DNA of 54,682 nt from Phycisphaerales bacterium (GTDB lineage Bacteria > Planctomycetota > Phycisphaerae > Phycisphaerales > SM1A02): positions 1 to 54,682 of the forward strand of contig SIAP01000013.1 of NCBI GenBank assembly GCA_009691725.1, read 5' to 3'. The translations under genes and the position numbers were made by a program. This document shows, piece by piece, positions 26,654 through 34,340 of the stretch (the first letter of the stretch is position 1; each line of letters opens with the position of its first letter). The notes beneath the pieces were generated by a model. That model made no database searches and had not been told where the DNA came from. It saw only the letters and a list, made by a program, of their open reading frames with translations.

Positions 26654-27667
26654 ATGTTGCACCGCGCATTCACCGTGACATCAACCCTGTTCGCCGCCGC
26701 CGCATTGGTCCTCGTTGCAGCGGACTCGCGCTCTCCTGTCGTTGCTGCTGAAACTGTGGCGATGGCGACGCAGCCGGCGAAACTGAGAGTCGGTGTTTCC
26801 ATCCCAGCGGCGGATCATGGATGGACTGCCGGCGTGGTGTGGTGGGCAAAGGAGTGCGCCGCGCTCCATCCAGAGATCGAGTGGACCATCGCGACGGCTG
26901 AGACGCCGGAGAAACAGATCGCAGATATCGAAGCGCTGATGGCAAAGAAGGTTGATGCACTGGTGATTCTCGCGACCGAGTCTGCCCCCATCACCCCGAT
27001 TGCTGAAGAAGCGCACAGTCGGGGAATCTTGATTGTGAATGTGGATCGCGGATTCTTGAAGCCCGTTGCGGATATTTTTATCGAGGGCGACAACGCCGCC
27101 TTCGGGCGCAAGAGTGCAGAGTTCATGGTGCAGAGACTCGGAGGCAAGGGCAAGGCGCAGGGCAACATCATTGTGCTCGAGGGAATCCCATGCACTGTGA
27201 ACACCGCTCGGGTCAGTGCGGCACTCGAAGTCTTTCGTGCAGAACCAGGTATCACGATCGTCGGTCAGCAAGCTGCCAACTGGAACCGACAGAAAGCGCT
27301 TGAAGTCACAGAGACGCTGCTCTCAAAGTCGCCCAATGTCTCAGCAATCTGGGCATCCGACGACGACATGGCACTCGGCGCAGAGCAGGCCTTGTTGGAG
27401 AAGGGGCTCTCTGGTGTGTGGATTCTTGGCGGCGCAGGGATGAAAGACATCGTCAAGCGCGTGATGGATCGCGATCCGATGTTTCCAGCAGACATCACGT
27501 ATCCGCCGTCCATGATCGCCACGGGGATGGAACTCGCCTCGACGGTGTTGGTGGGTGGTAAGCGCGCGGAGAAGTTGCGGTTCATTCCGCAACACTTGGT
27601 AATTGATGTGGATCTCGTCACTCCTGAGAATGCCAAGAAGTATTACTTCCCATCGAGTGTGTACTGA
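26654..27667 (+). CDS. Periplasmic sugar-binding protein of the ribose-type importer
   Basis: 337 residues from ATG 26654, with a signal peptide (LFAAAALVLVAADSRSPVVA, cleavage near AAETV). The mature protein is a type-1 periplasmic binding fold: KLRVGVSIPAADHGWTAGVV, EKQIADIEALMAKKVDALVI, GILIVNVDRGF, IIVLEGIPCTVNTARVSAAL, VSAIWASDDDMALGAEQALL. It captures the solute for the importer encoded upstream. The substrate may be a pentose, polyol or related compound; the sequence does not decide. Confidence 0.88.
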   Translation: MLHRAFTVTSTLFAAAALVLVAADSRSPVVAAETVAMATQPAKLRVGVSIPAADHGWTAGVVWWAKECAALHPEIEWTIATAETPEKQIADIEALMAKKVDALVILATESAPITPIAEEAHSRGILIVNVDRGFLKPVADIFIEGDNAAFGRKSAEFMVQRLGGKGKAQGNIIVLEGIPCTVNTARVSAALEVFRAEPGITIVGQQAANWNRQKALEVTETLLSKSPNVSAIWASDDDMALGAEQALLEKGLSGVWILGGAGMKDIVKRVMDRDPMFPADITYPPSMIATGMELASTVLVGGKRAEKLRFIPQHLVIDVDLVTPENAKKYYFPSSVY

Positions 27668-27696
27668 TCGGTCGGCGCAATGCTGCGCAACCAGCG

Positions 27697-27752
27697 CGGA
27701 CTGCTCGTACCGCCGCATCACCCACGGACTGCTAATACCGCCGCATTACGCC
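27697..27752. repeat. 28-bp near-tandem duplication at the lexA 3' end
   Basis: Copies at 27697-27724 and 27725-27752 match at about 22 of 28 positions. Read on the minus strand, the first-encountered copy encodes the LexA C-terminal VMRRY and stop. The second lies just past the stop and would again read as VMRRY in a shifted context. Confidence 0.8.
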
Positions 27753-28358
27753 AATCACGACTCCTTGGATCGTGCAGTCTGGTACCAGAATCGGCTTGAA
27801 TTCTGGATTCGCTGGCTGGAGTCGGATCATTCCACTCTTCTCCCTGAAAAATGTCTTGAGCGTCGTTTCGCCATCTGGCATCAATGCAACAACTCGCTCG
27901 CCATTGCGTGCAGTTGAACGCCGCTCAACGATCACATAGTCGCCTTCGAGAATCCCTTCATCTCGCATGGATTCACCTTCGACCTGCAGCGCAAACATCT
28001 CGCCCCGTCGTGCAGTCGTTCGCCCGAAAATTGCGTCCAGTTGCAGCCGCTCATCTTGTGCGCACCGTTCGATCGGCATTCCGGCGGCGATCCGCCCCAG
28101 CAGCGGGATCGACATTCCTTGGACTTCGTCGCGAGGGATCGCGCTCTCAACTTCCGACAAAGAGCGAGCCTTGTTCGGATTCCGTCGAAGCGCGCCCTTC
28201 TCGACGAGTGCTTCGACATGTTCGAACACGGTGACCTTGCTGACTTGCAGGTCGTCCGCGATCTCCTGCAGTGTCGGGGAGTATCCGTGGAGGATGCGAA
28301 ACTGACGAACGAATTTGAAAATCCGCAACTGCTTGGGGGTGAGATTCATCGTGGTCAT
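27732..28358 (-). CDS. lexA: LexA repressor
   Basis: 208 residues from ATG 28358 (a second ATG lies at 28349). The N-terminal winged helix (TPKQLRIFKFVRQFRILHG, then YSPTLQEIADDLQVSKVTVF with EHVEALVEKGALRR) and the C-terminal S24 peptidase are clear. The self-cleavage bond Ala92-Gly93 sits in GRIAAGMPIE. Ser130 in QVEGESMRDEGI and Lys168 in GETTLKTFF form the catalytic dyad. It represses SOS genes until RecA-stimulated cleavage. The frame stays open to 28685, but residues before 28358 do not look like LexA. A candidate operator lies at 28974. Confidence 0.93.
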   Translation of the reverse strand: MTTMNLTPKQLRIFKFVRQFRILHGYSPTLQEIADDLQVSKVTVFEHVEALVEKGALRRNPNKARSLSEVESAIPRDEVQGMSIPLLGRIAAGMPIERCAQDERLQLDAIFGRTTARRGEMFALQVEGESMRDEGILEGDYVIVERRSTARNGERVVALMPDGETTLKTFFREKSGMIRLQPANPEFKPILVPDCTIQGVVIGVMRRY

Positions 28359-28935
28359 GGGTGGCGTGCGCTTGGGGTGATGGGTGAACGGTCGGGGTGA
28401 GAAGTCCTGAGAAATCGGTCGGGATGACTCTGCGGTAGGCGTAGGCGATGGCGAGTGCGCGCCCTGCGGTCGTCGTGGGTCGTCGAGGAGTCGTTGCGGT
28501 GGTTGCATGGTCCGCATCAAAGGGCTCCTGAATTGTGTGTGCGACGAGGCGGGCGGTGATTCCGAGCCATCGTTCGAGCCAATCCAGGGGCTGCGGAACG
28601 AACTGTTGGAACTGACTGCGCGCATCATGTGCGAGCGTGCACCGAGACTGTTGCGACACAACCACAAATGATCCAGTTTCATCACTCACAATCTGTTGGA
28701 CAAAATCGCCACCAGGACCAACGGAAACAAGCGGCTCACTCAATGTCTCTGGCGGAGGTGGGCGCAGCGTTGGGGTGCGAGCAAAGTCGCCGCTCAAATT
28801 GTTGACCAAATTTCCGAACAAATTGCTGACCAAGGTCTTGGTGATGGGAAGTGTCCGAGTGATGGGGCCGGTCTTGGGCAAGTTCGTGGGCAATCTCTTG
28901 GTCGGTTTCATGGTCATCAGATCATCGGTCATCAC
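28147..28935 (-). CDS. Unknown protein frame upstream of and overlapping lexA
   Basis: An open frame of 262 codons. The first 190 or so (28935 to about 28370) look protein-like: polar, with FVVVSQQSRCTLAHDARSQF, then VPQPLDWLERWLGITARLVA. The remainder overlaps lexA in another frame and is doubtful, so the real gene may end earlier through a frameshift or be shorter. No signal peptide, membrane segment or known family is seen. Sitting between a candidate LexA operator and lexA, it could be an SOS-regulated gene; this is inference. Without it, 28359-28935 would be a 577-bp gap. Confidence 0.4.
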   Translation of the reverse strand: MMTDDLMTMKPTKRLPTNLPKTGPITRTLPITKTLVSNLFGNLVNNLSGDFARTPTLRPPPPETLSEPLVSVGPGGDFVQQIVSDETGSFVVVSQQSRCTLAHDARSQFQQFVPQPLDWLERWLGITARLVAHTIQEPFDADHATTATTPRRPTTTAGRALAIAYAYRRVIPTDFSGLLTPTVHPSPQAHATHDHDESHPQAVADFQIRSSVSHPPRILPDTAGDRGRPASQQGHRVRTCRSTRREGRASTESEQGSLFVGS

Positions 28936-28973
28936 GGAGGAGCAGGTGCATTTTTCGTACGGTATATGTTAGG

Positions 28974-28987
28974 CGTCCATATGGACG
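28974..28987. promoter_or_regulatory. 14-bp perfect palindrome, candidate LexA operator
   Basis: CGTCCATATGGACG is perfectly self-complementary and flanked by GG on both sides. It lies in the 96-bp gap between the divergent starts at 28935 and 29032, where both promoters must be. No second copy is seen in the window. LexA identity is inferred only from its position upstream of lexA. Confidence 0.5.
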
Positions 28988-29031
28988 GGTTCGTGCCATT
29001 TTTCTGAAGTTATTTAGACTTCCCATGCCTT

Positions 29032-30261
29032 ATGTCGCCGAAAGTCATACCTCCGCCCACCGCACCTCCCTCTGCGTGCCTTCAGACCGTCCAGGGAGCT
29101 TTCAGGCTCGCGCAAGGCAGCGTGTTCCTCAATCATGGCTCATTTGGAGCCGTTCCCGCACCGGTCTCTCAGGCGGCGGAGGATTGGCGCATGCGGCTCG
29201 AATCGAGACCAATCGAAATGATCGGCCGGCGTATGAATGAATTCCTCGCCGTCGTCAAGGAAGCCGTTGGTACGGAGTTTGGAGCAGATCCATCTCGAGT
29301 TGGTCTGGTCACGAATGCGACGAGTGGGGTTGGCGCAGTCTTGCGGAGCATCAAATGGTCGGCGGGAGATGAGATTGTGATCTCCAACCAGGGATACAAC
29401 GCGGTGCGCCAAGCGGTCCATTCCTGTTGCGAGCGATTTGGCTGCAAGGCTGTTGTCGTTGACTTGCCTCTGCCAGTTCAGAATCCCACAACGATCATCG
29501 ATCGATTCATGCGCGGCATCACCGCTCGCACTCGCCTCGTGATTGTCGATCACATCACGAGCCCAACCGCGTTGATTTTGCCGGTGACGGAGATTGCTAG
29601 GGGATGCAGAGACGCTGGAGTGTTGTGTTTGATTGACGGAGCTCACGCACCAGGGATGATTCCGCTGCAAGTCGATGCGATTGGCGCGGATTGGTATACG
29701 GGCAATTTGCACAAGTGGGTCTGTGCGCCAAAGGGCTGCGCATTTCTGGTCGCCAGTGCAGAGGTCGCACCATGGACGCATCCAGAAACAACCAGCCACT
29801 TCCATGGGCATGGATTCGCTGCGGAGTTTGATTGGCAGGGGACGCGCGACTTTGCGAACTGGCTTGCGATCCCCGCCGCGATCGACTTCGTTCGCAACGC
29901 CTATCCCGGCGGGCTCATGGTCCACAATCAACAACTTGCCCAGTGGGCGCAGCGAAGACTCTGCCACTCATGGGGAACATCACCAATCTGTGGCGAGCAC
30001 GAGGCGATGGTGGGATCCATCGCAGCGATTCCACTTCCTCCCGAGGTTGCGACGCGGTTCGCATCTGCAGTTGTGTTTCAGGCGCACCTCTATGAACGAC
30101 ACAACATCGAAGTTCCGATCGTGGACTGGGGTGGGGGGTGGTACGCGCGTATCTCCGCGCAGGCATACAACAGGGAGTCTGATTATCTGGCGCTGGATTT
30201 CGCGGTTGGGTTGGCCGGCGGGTTGGCAGTCCCCGCAGATCGCTCTGGTCGAGTCGGTTGA
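29032..30261 (+). CDS. PLP-dependent class V aminotransferase (isopenicillin N epimerase-like)
   Basis: 409 residues from ATG 29032. Fold-type I features: FLNHGSFGAVPAPVSQAAED (the NHG(S/A) motif of the epimerase-like subgroup), NATSGVGAVLRS for phosphate binding, VIVDHITSPTALILPV, LIDGAHAPGMIPL (cofactor Asp), and the lysine in TGNLHKWVCAPKG. Epimerase-like members act on varied amino-compounds, including cysteine-desulphurase- and kynureninase-like reactions, so the substrate is open. Its 3' end overlaps the convergent gene at 30183 by 79 bp. Confidence 0.85.
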   Translation: MSPKVIPPPTAPPSACLQTVQGAFRLAQGSVFLNHGSFGAVPAPVSQAAEDWRMRLESRPIEMIGRRMNEFLAVVKEAVGTEFGADPSRVGLVTNATSGVGAVLRSIKWSAGDEIVISNQGYNAVRQAVHSCCERFGCKAVVVDLPLPVQNPTTIIDRFMRGITARTRLVIVDHITSPTALILPVTEIARGCRDAGVLCLIDGAHAPGMIPLQVDAIGADWYTGNLHKWVCAPKGCAFLVASAEVAPWTHPETTSHFHGHGFAAEFDWQGTRDFANWLAIPAAIDFVRNAYPGGLMVHNQQLAQWAQRRLCHSWGTSPICGEHEAMVGSIAAIPLPPEVATRFASAVVFQAHLYERHNIEVPIVDWGGGWYARISAQAYNRESDYLALDFAVGLAGGLAVPADRSGRVG

Positions 30262-31250
30262 GGCGGTCCCAGCGGTGGCGTCGACTGGGCAGGCGGCGTG
30301 GGCGGAGTGGGCGGATCCTGTGCAGCAGCCTGCGCCTGCTTGAACGGAACATACTCCGTGTTGAACCAGACCCACCAATGCTTCATGTCCCATCCATGAT
30401 CGGCAGTTGATTGCCCAAAGTCGCGTGTGGTCATCGCCACCAGCGATTGGTGTACATCGGTGCGATAGGTGTAGACCATCGCGTCCTGCACCCGCATCAG
30501 CACTCCCGTTTGAAGTGTGCCGAGCACAGGTTGAAATGCTCCCGCACGATCACCAACCACGGGAACGACATTGGCGATGTAGTTCGTTGTCGTTCCAATG
30601 GCGATCCACGCGAGGTCGCCCTTGGTTTTGTTTTCATCAGCCGACACCTGAGCGAAAATCAGCGATGGAATGACCGCGAAGGCATCGACCTTTCCGGCGA
30701 GCAATCCGGCGTAATTCACCACAAGATGTCGATCATCACGAAGCCCCAATTCGATCATCGCCACCACTTCGTCGCAGGCGGGCCGCGTGATTCGCCTCGA
30801 TGCCTCATGGCGCATCGCCAATTCATCTGCGCGAATGGCGATCCACGCAAGACTCGCTTCTCCCAGCGGACCTTGATTCGCCAGATGATCCATCCACGCA
30901 AGGCGTACATCATCCTTCTGACCCTTGAGCGCAGTCCACAGCGACTGCCATGACTCCGCATCTCTCCACTGGCTGAACAATTGGAGTGTCTGCGATTTCG
31001 CTGCGCCCCGTCGCAATTCGATCTTGGTGCGCACGAAGTCCTCTGCACTGCGCTGATATGACTGCGCAGAAGTTCCCGTTGGATTCGCTGGTGCGAGGAT
31101 CGCGGGATCGACTGCAAACGGAATCCCTCCAGTGGATGGAATCGTCCGTAGCAGGGATGGAGCAATGGCGCGCGGTGGCGCTGTGTTTGCAGTTGCTGAA
31201 AAATACAAGACCCCAACGATCGCAATTCGAATCAGGGTCGGCGCTTTCAT
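30183..31250 (-). CDS. Secreted protein of unknown function with proline-rich tail
   Basis: 355 residues from ATG 31250, with an N-terminal signal (TLIRIAIVGVLYFSATA). The central part is mostly helical (SWQSLWTALKGQKDDVRLAW, LGEASLAWIAIRADELA, DEVVAMIELGLRDDRHLVVN), suggestive of HEAT-like helical repeats. The tail after VPFKQAQAAAQD is a Pro/Thr/Ala-rich disordered run of about 45 residues. The last 79 bp overlap the convergent aminotransferase gene, and this overlap encodes the tail. No family is recognised. It starts 35 bp from the divergent globin gene. Confidence 0.65.
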   Translation of the reverse strand: MKAPTLIRIAIVGVLYFSATANTAPPRAIAPSLLRTIPSTGGIPFAVDPAILAPANPTGTSAQSYQRSAEDFVRTKIELRRGAAKSQTLQLFSQWRDAESWQSLWTALKGQKDDVRLAWMDHLANQGPLGEASLAWIAIRADELAMRHEASRRITRPACDEVVAMIELGLRDDRHLVVNYAGLLAGKVDAFAVIPSLIFAQVSADENKTKGDLAWIAIGTTTNYIANVVPVVGDRAGAFQPVLGTLQTGVLMRVQDAMVYTYRTDVHQSLVAMTTRDFGQSTADHGWDMKHWWVWFNTEYVPFKQAQAAAQDPPTPPTPPAQSTPPLGPPQPTRPERSAGTANPPANPTAKSSAR

Positions 31251-31285
31251 GTTCCATACGATAGCCACGCACATGGAGAAATCAA

Positions 31286-31684
31286 TTGATTGAGGACCCA
31301 AACAGAGAGCCAGATCCGCAAGAGATATTCGCACGCCTTGGAGCGAATGCCTTTTGGACCATCGCACGAGCGTTCTACGGGAGGATCGATCGAAACACGC
31401 ATTTGCGACCCATGTTTCCAGCCGACCTTGAGGGACCCATTCGCAACCAAGCTGAATTCTTGATTCAGTACTTCGGTGGTCCATCTGACTACAGCGCGCG
31501 GAAGGGACATCCACGTTTGCGAATGCGCCACCATGGTTTCGCAATCGGGCTTGCAGAGCGCAATGCGTGGGTTGAAGCGATGGATGGCGCACTGTGTGAC
31601 GCAGAGATCCCAGAACCAGATCGGACGGTCATGCGCAAGTATTTCTCGACCACTGCGACATTTCTGATGAACACGGACGAGTGA
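31286..31684 (+). CDS. Group II truncated haemoglobin
   Basis: 132 residues. The 2-on-2 globin pattern is clear: FARLGANAFWTIARAFYGRI with Tyr31 at the B10 position, LRPMFPADLEGPIRNQAEFL, GHPRLRMRHHGFAIG with proximal His82 (F8), and AERNAWVEAM with Trp95 at G8, the group II hallmark. Such globins bind O2 or NO and may help detoxify reactive species. The start is TTG 31286, supported by GGAGA 7 nt upstream; no ATG exists in frame nearby. Confidence 0.9.
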   Translation: MIEDPNREPDPQEIFARLGANAFWTIARAFYGRIDRNTHLRPMFPADLEGPIRNQAEFLIQYFGGPSDYSARKGHPRLRMRHHGFAIGLAERNAWVEAMDGALCDAEIPEPDRTVMRKYFSTTATFLMNTDE

Positions 31685-31707
31685 CTCTGGGATGGCGGTC
31701 GGCGCCT

Positions 31708-32754
31708 TCACTTTGGATCGATTGCACCAACCATCAGGTCGCGGCGCGCCACGTTCGCCAACACTTGTTCTGCAGCGACGCGCGTCGGCCACACGCCAAT
31801 GCGTACTGCGTAGAGATCCTCACCCTTGGCGGTGTGAATGAGGTCAATGCGTGCCTCTGGCGCCTTGGCCCGCTGGAGATCTCTCGTCAAATCCTTCGCG
31901 CGTTTTTTAGCCGCTTCGTGTGAGCTGTAGCTTCCCGCTCGAATCGTGTACGAGCGACTCGCGATTGGACCCTTGGGTGTTGTCGACTGGGTCGCAGGGG
32001 GATGTGATGTCGCACTCTGCGCCGTCGCCTGTGCAGTCGCCTGTGCAGTCGCCTGTGCAGTCGCCTGTGCAGTCGCCTGTGCAGTCGCCTGTGCAGTCGC
32101 CTGCGCCGTTGGAGGTGATGGCGGCGCTCGCTGTTCCCGTTCGGGCGTCACTTCTCTTTGGGACTCTGCTGCGGCCTTGGCACGCGCCCATTCAGGGGCC
32201 TTAACGATTTCAACTGCGCTCGACGTTGTGTGTTCATCGTCAGCAGTTGTGGACTGCGCCGTGGGTGCCGCCACCAGCGCGTGGGCACGCTGCGCATACT
32301 CGCGCGCGCGTCCGGCATCTTTGGGAGGAAGTGTGCTTGCAGCCTTCGTGTAGAAGTTCGCCGCATCTTCTGCGCGGTGCTGCGCCAGTCGAATGTCGCC
32401 AAGCAGAACCAATGCGCTGCCAGCAATCGACTGGTCCGCTGCAGAACTCGCTTGCAACGCCATGCGTTCGGCTTGATCGATCTCACCGAGTTTGTATGCA
32501 CTCATTCCGCCGATGAGTGCGCCTTGCACTTGCGTTGTTCGATCGCCGCTCTGCATGAGTGTCTGGCTCTCACTGAGTGCAAGGGAGTAACGACCCTCTT
32601 CGTATCGGGACACAGCTGCAGCGAGATTGGTCGCCTTGGGTGGACTATCACAACCACAGAGCGCAGCGAACAGCAGGCCAGCGATCACGAAAGTAGGGGC
32701 GCGTTGACGGCGCGTGTTGCATCCTTGCACTGCGGTATCGTAGGGCGCACTCAT
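31708..32754 (-). CDS. Lipoprotein with TPR-like helices, ATAQ repeat linker and C-terminal SPOR domain
   Basis: 348 residues from ATG 32754. The lipoprotein signal VIAGLLFAALCGC has acylated Cys about position 35. Residues about 45-150 are TPR-like (AVSRYEEGRYSLALSESQTL, AGSALVLLGDIRLAQHRAED). A linker contains about eight ATAQ units encoded by the 12-bp repeat at 32024-32107. The C-terminal domain (SYTIRAGSYSSHEAAKKRA to DLYAVRIGVWPTRVAAEQVL) is a SPOR domain, which binds glycan-denuded peptidoglycan. It is probably a periplasm-facing lipoprotein near cell-wall sites. It is convergent with the globin gene. Confidence 0.8.
   Translation of the reverse strand: MSAPYDTAVQGCNTRRQRAPTFVIAGLLFAALCGCDSPPKATNLAAAVSRYEEGRYSLALSESQTLMQSGDRTTQVQGALIGGMSAYKLGEIDQAERMALQASSAADQSIAGSALVLLGDIRLAQHRAEDAANFYTKAASTLPPKDAGRAREYAQRAHALVAAPTAQSTTADDEHTTSSAVEIVKAPEWARAKAAAESQREVTPEREQRAPPSPPTAQATAQATAQATAQATAQATAQATAQATAQSATSHPPATQSTTPKGPIASRSYTIRAGSYSSHEAAKKRAKDLTRDLQRAKAPEARIDLIHTAKGEDLYAVRIGVWPTRVAAEQVLANVARRDLMVGAIDPK
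32024..32107 (-). repeat. 12-bp tandem repeat, six perfect copies plus one degenerate
   Basis: Plus-strand unit GTCGCCTGTGCA, exact from 32024 to 32095, then one diverged copy. On the coding (minus) strand it encodes repeated Ala-Thr-Ala-Gln within the linker of the SPOR lipoprotein. Confidence 0.95.
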
Positions 32755-32770
32755 TCGCAGGTGCAAGTCG

Positions 32771-34252
32771 ATGGCTCTCCTTCGCTCCATTCAACGTCAG
32801 ATCTTTCTGCGTCCAACTCGTGTGGCGGTGGTCGATGATCAGCGCACCTGGCGCGCATACGAGCTCCAGGTGGTGGCGTGGCACCTCGCCAAGGCGGTCC
32901 GTCATCAGTCTCAGAACCATCGCATCGGGATCATGCTGCCGACATCTGGGCTCTTTCCGGCAGCTGTCATGGCTGGCTGGATGCTCGGCAGAACCATCGT
33001 CCCGATCAACTATCTCCTCTCAAAGCCGGATTTGGAGTATGTCTGCGCCGACGCAGGGCTTGATGCGTGCATCACCATCGGACCGATGATTGACCTCATC
33101 GGCGGTCTTCCGGATGGGGTCGAGGCCATCCGCATGGACCAGATGAATTTCGGCGGATTCCCGCCGATTCGATGGAGCAAGCACATGACGCACGACGAGG
33201 TCGCGGTGCTCCTTTACACGTCCGGCACCAGCGGCCATCCCAAGGGTGTCATGCTGACAGAGGGCAACTTGCAGTCAAACATCGAGCAGATAGTGGATCG
33301 AGCGAAGTTCAATCGTTCCGACACGATGCTTGGAGTGCTCCCCCAATTCCACACATTTGGGCTCACCGTTCTGACGCTTCTGCCGCTTGCCATCGGTTGC
33401 AAAGCCATTTACACGGCGCGTTTCGTGCCCCGCAAACTGGTGGCACTCGCGCGCAGCCATCGTCCGACGGTGTTGATCGCGATTCCCTCGATGTACGGGG
33501 CACTGCGGCTCGTGAAGGATGCACAGAGGGAGGATCTCGCAAGCCTTCGCTATGTCGTCAGCGGCGGCGAGCCATTGCCACAGGCTGTTTCCGACGGCTT
33601 CTTCGAGCGCTTTGGGATCCGCATCGCCGAGGGCTACGGGTTGACTGAAACATCGCCCGTCTCGAACTGGTGTCTCCCATCGCAGTGGAAGTGGCGAAGC
33701 GTCGGACCGCCACTCAAGGGGACTGTCGAGCGAATCGTCGATGCGCAAGGGCGCGATGTGGACCCGGGGAGCGAGGGCGAGGTTCGGATCAAGGGACCAA
33801 ATGTGATGGCTGGCTACTGGAATCTGCCTGCCGAATCCAAAGCGGTCTTTGATGAACGGGGATTCTTTTGTACTGGGGATATCGGTCGCATCGATGAAGA
33901 TGGGCATCTCTTCATCACTGGGCGGATCAAGGAGATGCTCATCATTTCGGGAGAGAATGTCTTCCCGCGCGAGATCGAAGAGGTGATCGATCGGCACCCG
34001 TCAGTGAAGGCGAGCGCGGTCGTGGGACTCGCGGACGATTCTCGTGGCGAACTCCCGATCGCATTTGTTGAATTGAAGGATGGCGAGTCGTTCGATGAAC
34101 TGGCGATTCGTTCGTGGTGCCGAGAGCATCTTCCACAGTTCAAAGTGCCGCGAGAGATCCGACTTCTCGACGCGCTTCCACGCAATCCCACCGGCAAGAT
34201 TCTTCGGAGGGCGCTTGCTGCGACGCTCTTGCCGTCAACGACGCCCTCGTAA
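32771..34252 (+). CDS. AMP-forming long-chain acyl-CoA ligase family enzyme
   Basis: 493 residues. ANL-superfamily motifs are in order: VLLYTSGTSGHPKGVMLTEG (P-loop A3), GVLPQFHTFGLTV, VVSGGEPLPQAVS, EGYGLTETSPVSNW (A5), FCTGDIGRIDEDGHLFITGR (A7-A8), SGENVFPREIEEVIDRHP and the catalytic lysine near NPTGKILRRAL (A10). It activates a carboxylate with ATP and transfers it to CoA. Fatty acid is likely but not proven. It is divergent from the SPOR lipoprotein gene, 16 bp apart. Confidence 0.9.
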   Translation: MALLRSIQRQIFLRPTRVAVVDDQRTWRAYELQVVAWHLAKAVRHQSQNHRIGIMLPTSGLFPAAVMAGWMLGRTIVPINYLLSKPDLEYVCADAGLDACITIGPMIDLIGGLPDGVEAIRMDQMNFGGFPPIRWSKHMTHDEVAVLLYTSGTSGHPKGVMLTEGNLQSNIEQIVDRAKFNRSDTMLGVLPQFHTFGLTVLTLLPLAIGCKAIYTARFVPRKLVALARSHRPTVLIAIPSMYGALRLVKDAQREDLASLRYVVSGGEPLPQAVSDGFFERFGIRIAEGYGLTETSPVSNWCLPSQWKWRSVGPPLKGTVERIVDAQGRDVDPGSEGEVRIKGPNVMAGYWNLPAESKAVFDERGFFCTGDIGRIDEDGHLFITGRIKEMLIISGENVFPREIEEVIDRHPSVKASAVVGLADDSRGELPIAFVELKDGESFDELAIRSWCREHLPQFKVPREIRLLDALPRNPTGKILRRALAATLLPSTTPS

Positions 34253-34340
34253 CCAGCGCGTCGATTGGCTGAGCAGGCTGCTCATGGCGTGACGATCCGA
34301 AAACACTCTGATTGTCAGTGAGCGAATGCTCAGCGTCCTG
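34253..34340. other. Short convergent intergenic gap
   Basis: Lies between the convergent ligase and dockerin-like genes. It contains only a weak GAGCAG/CTGCTC hairpin (about 34271-34283) without a T run; no clear terminator. Confidence 0.4.
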
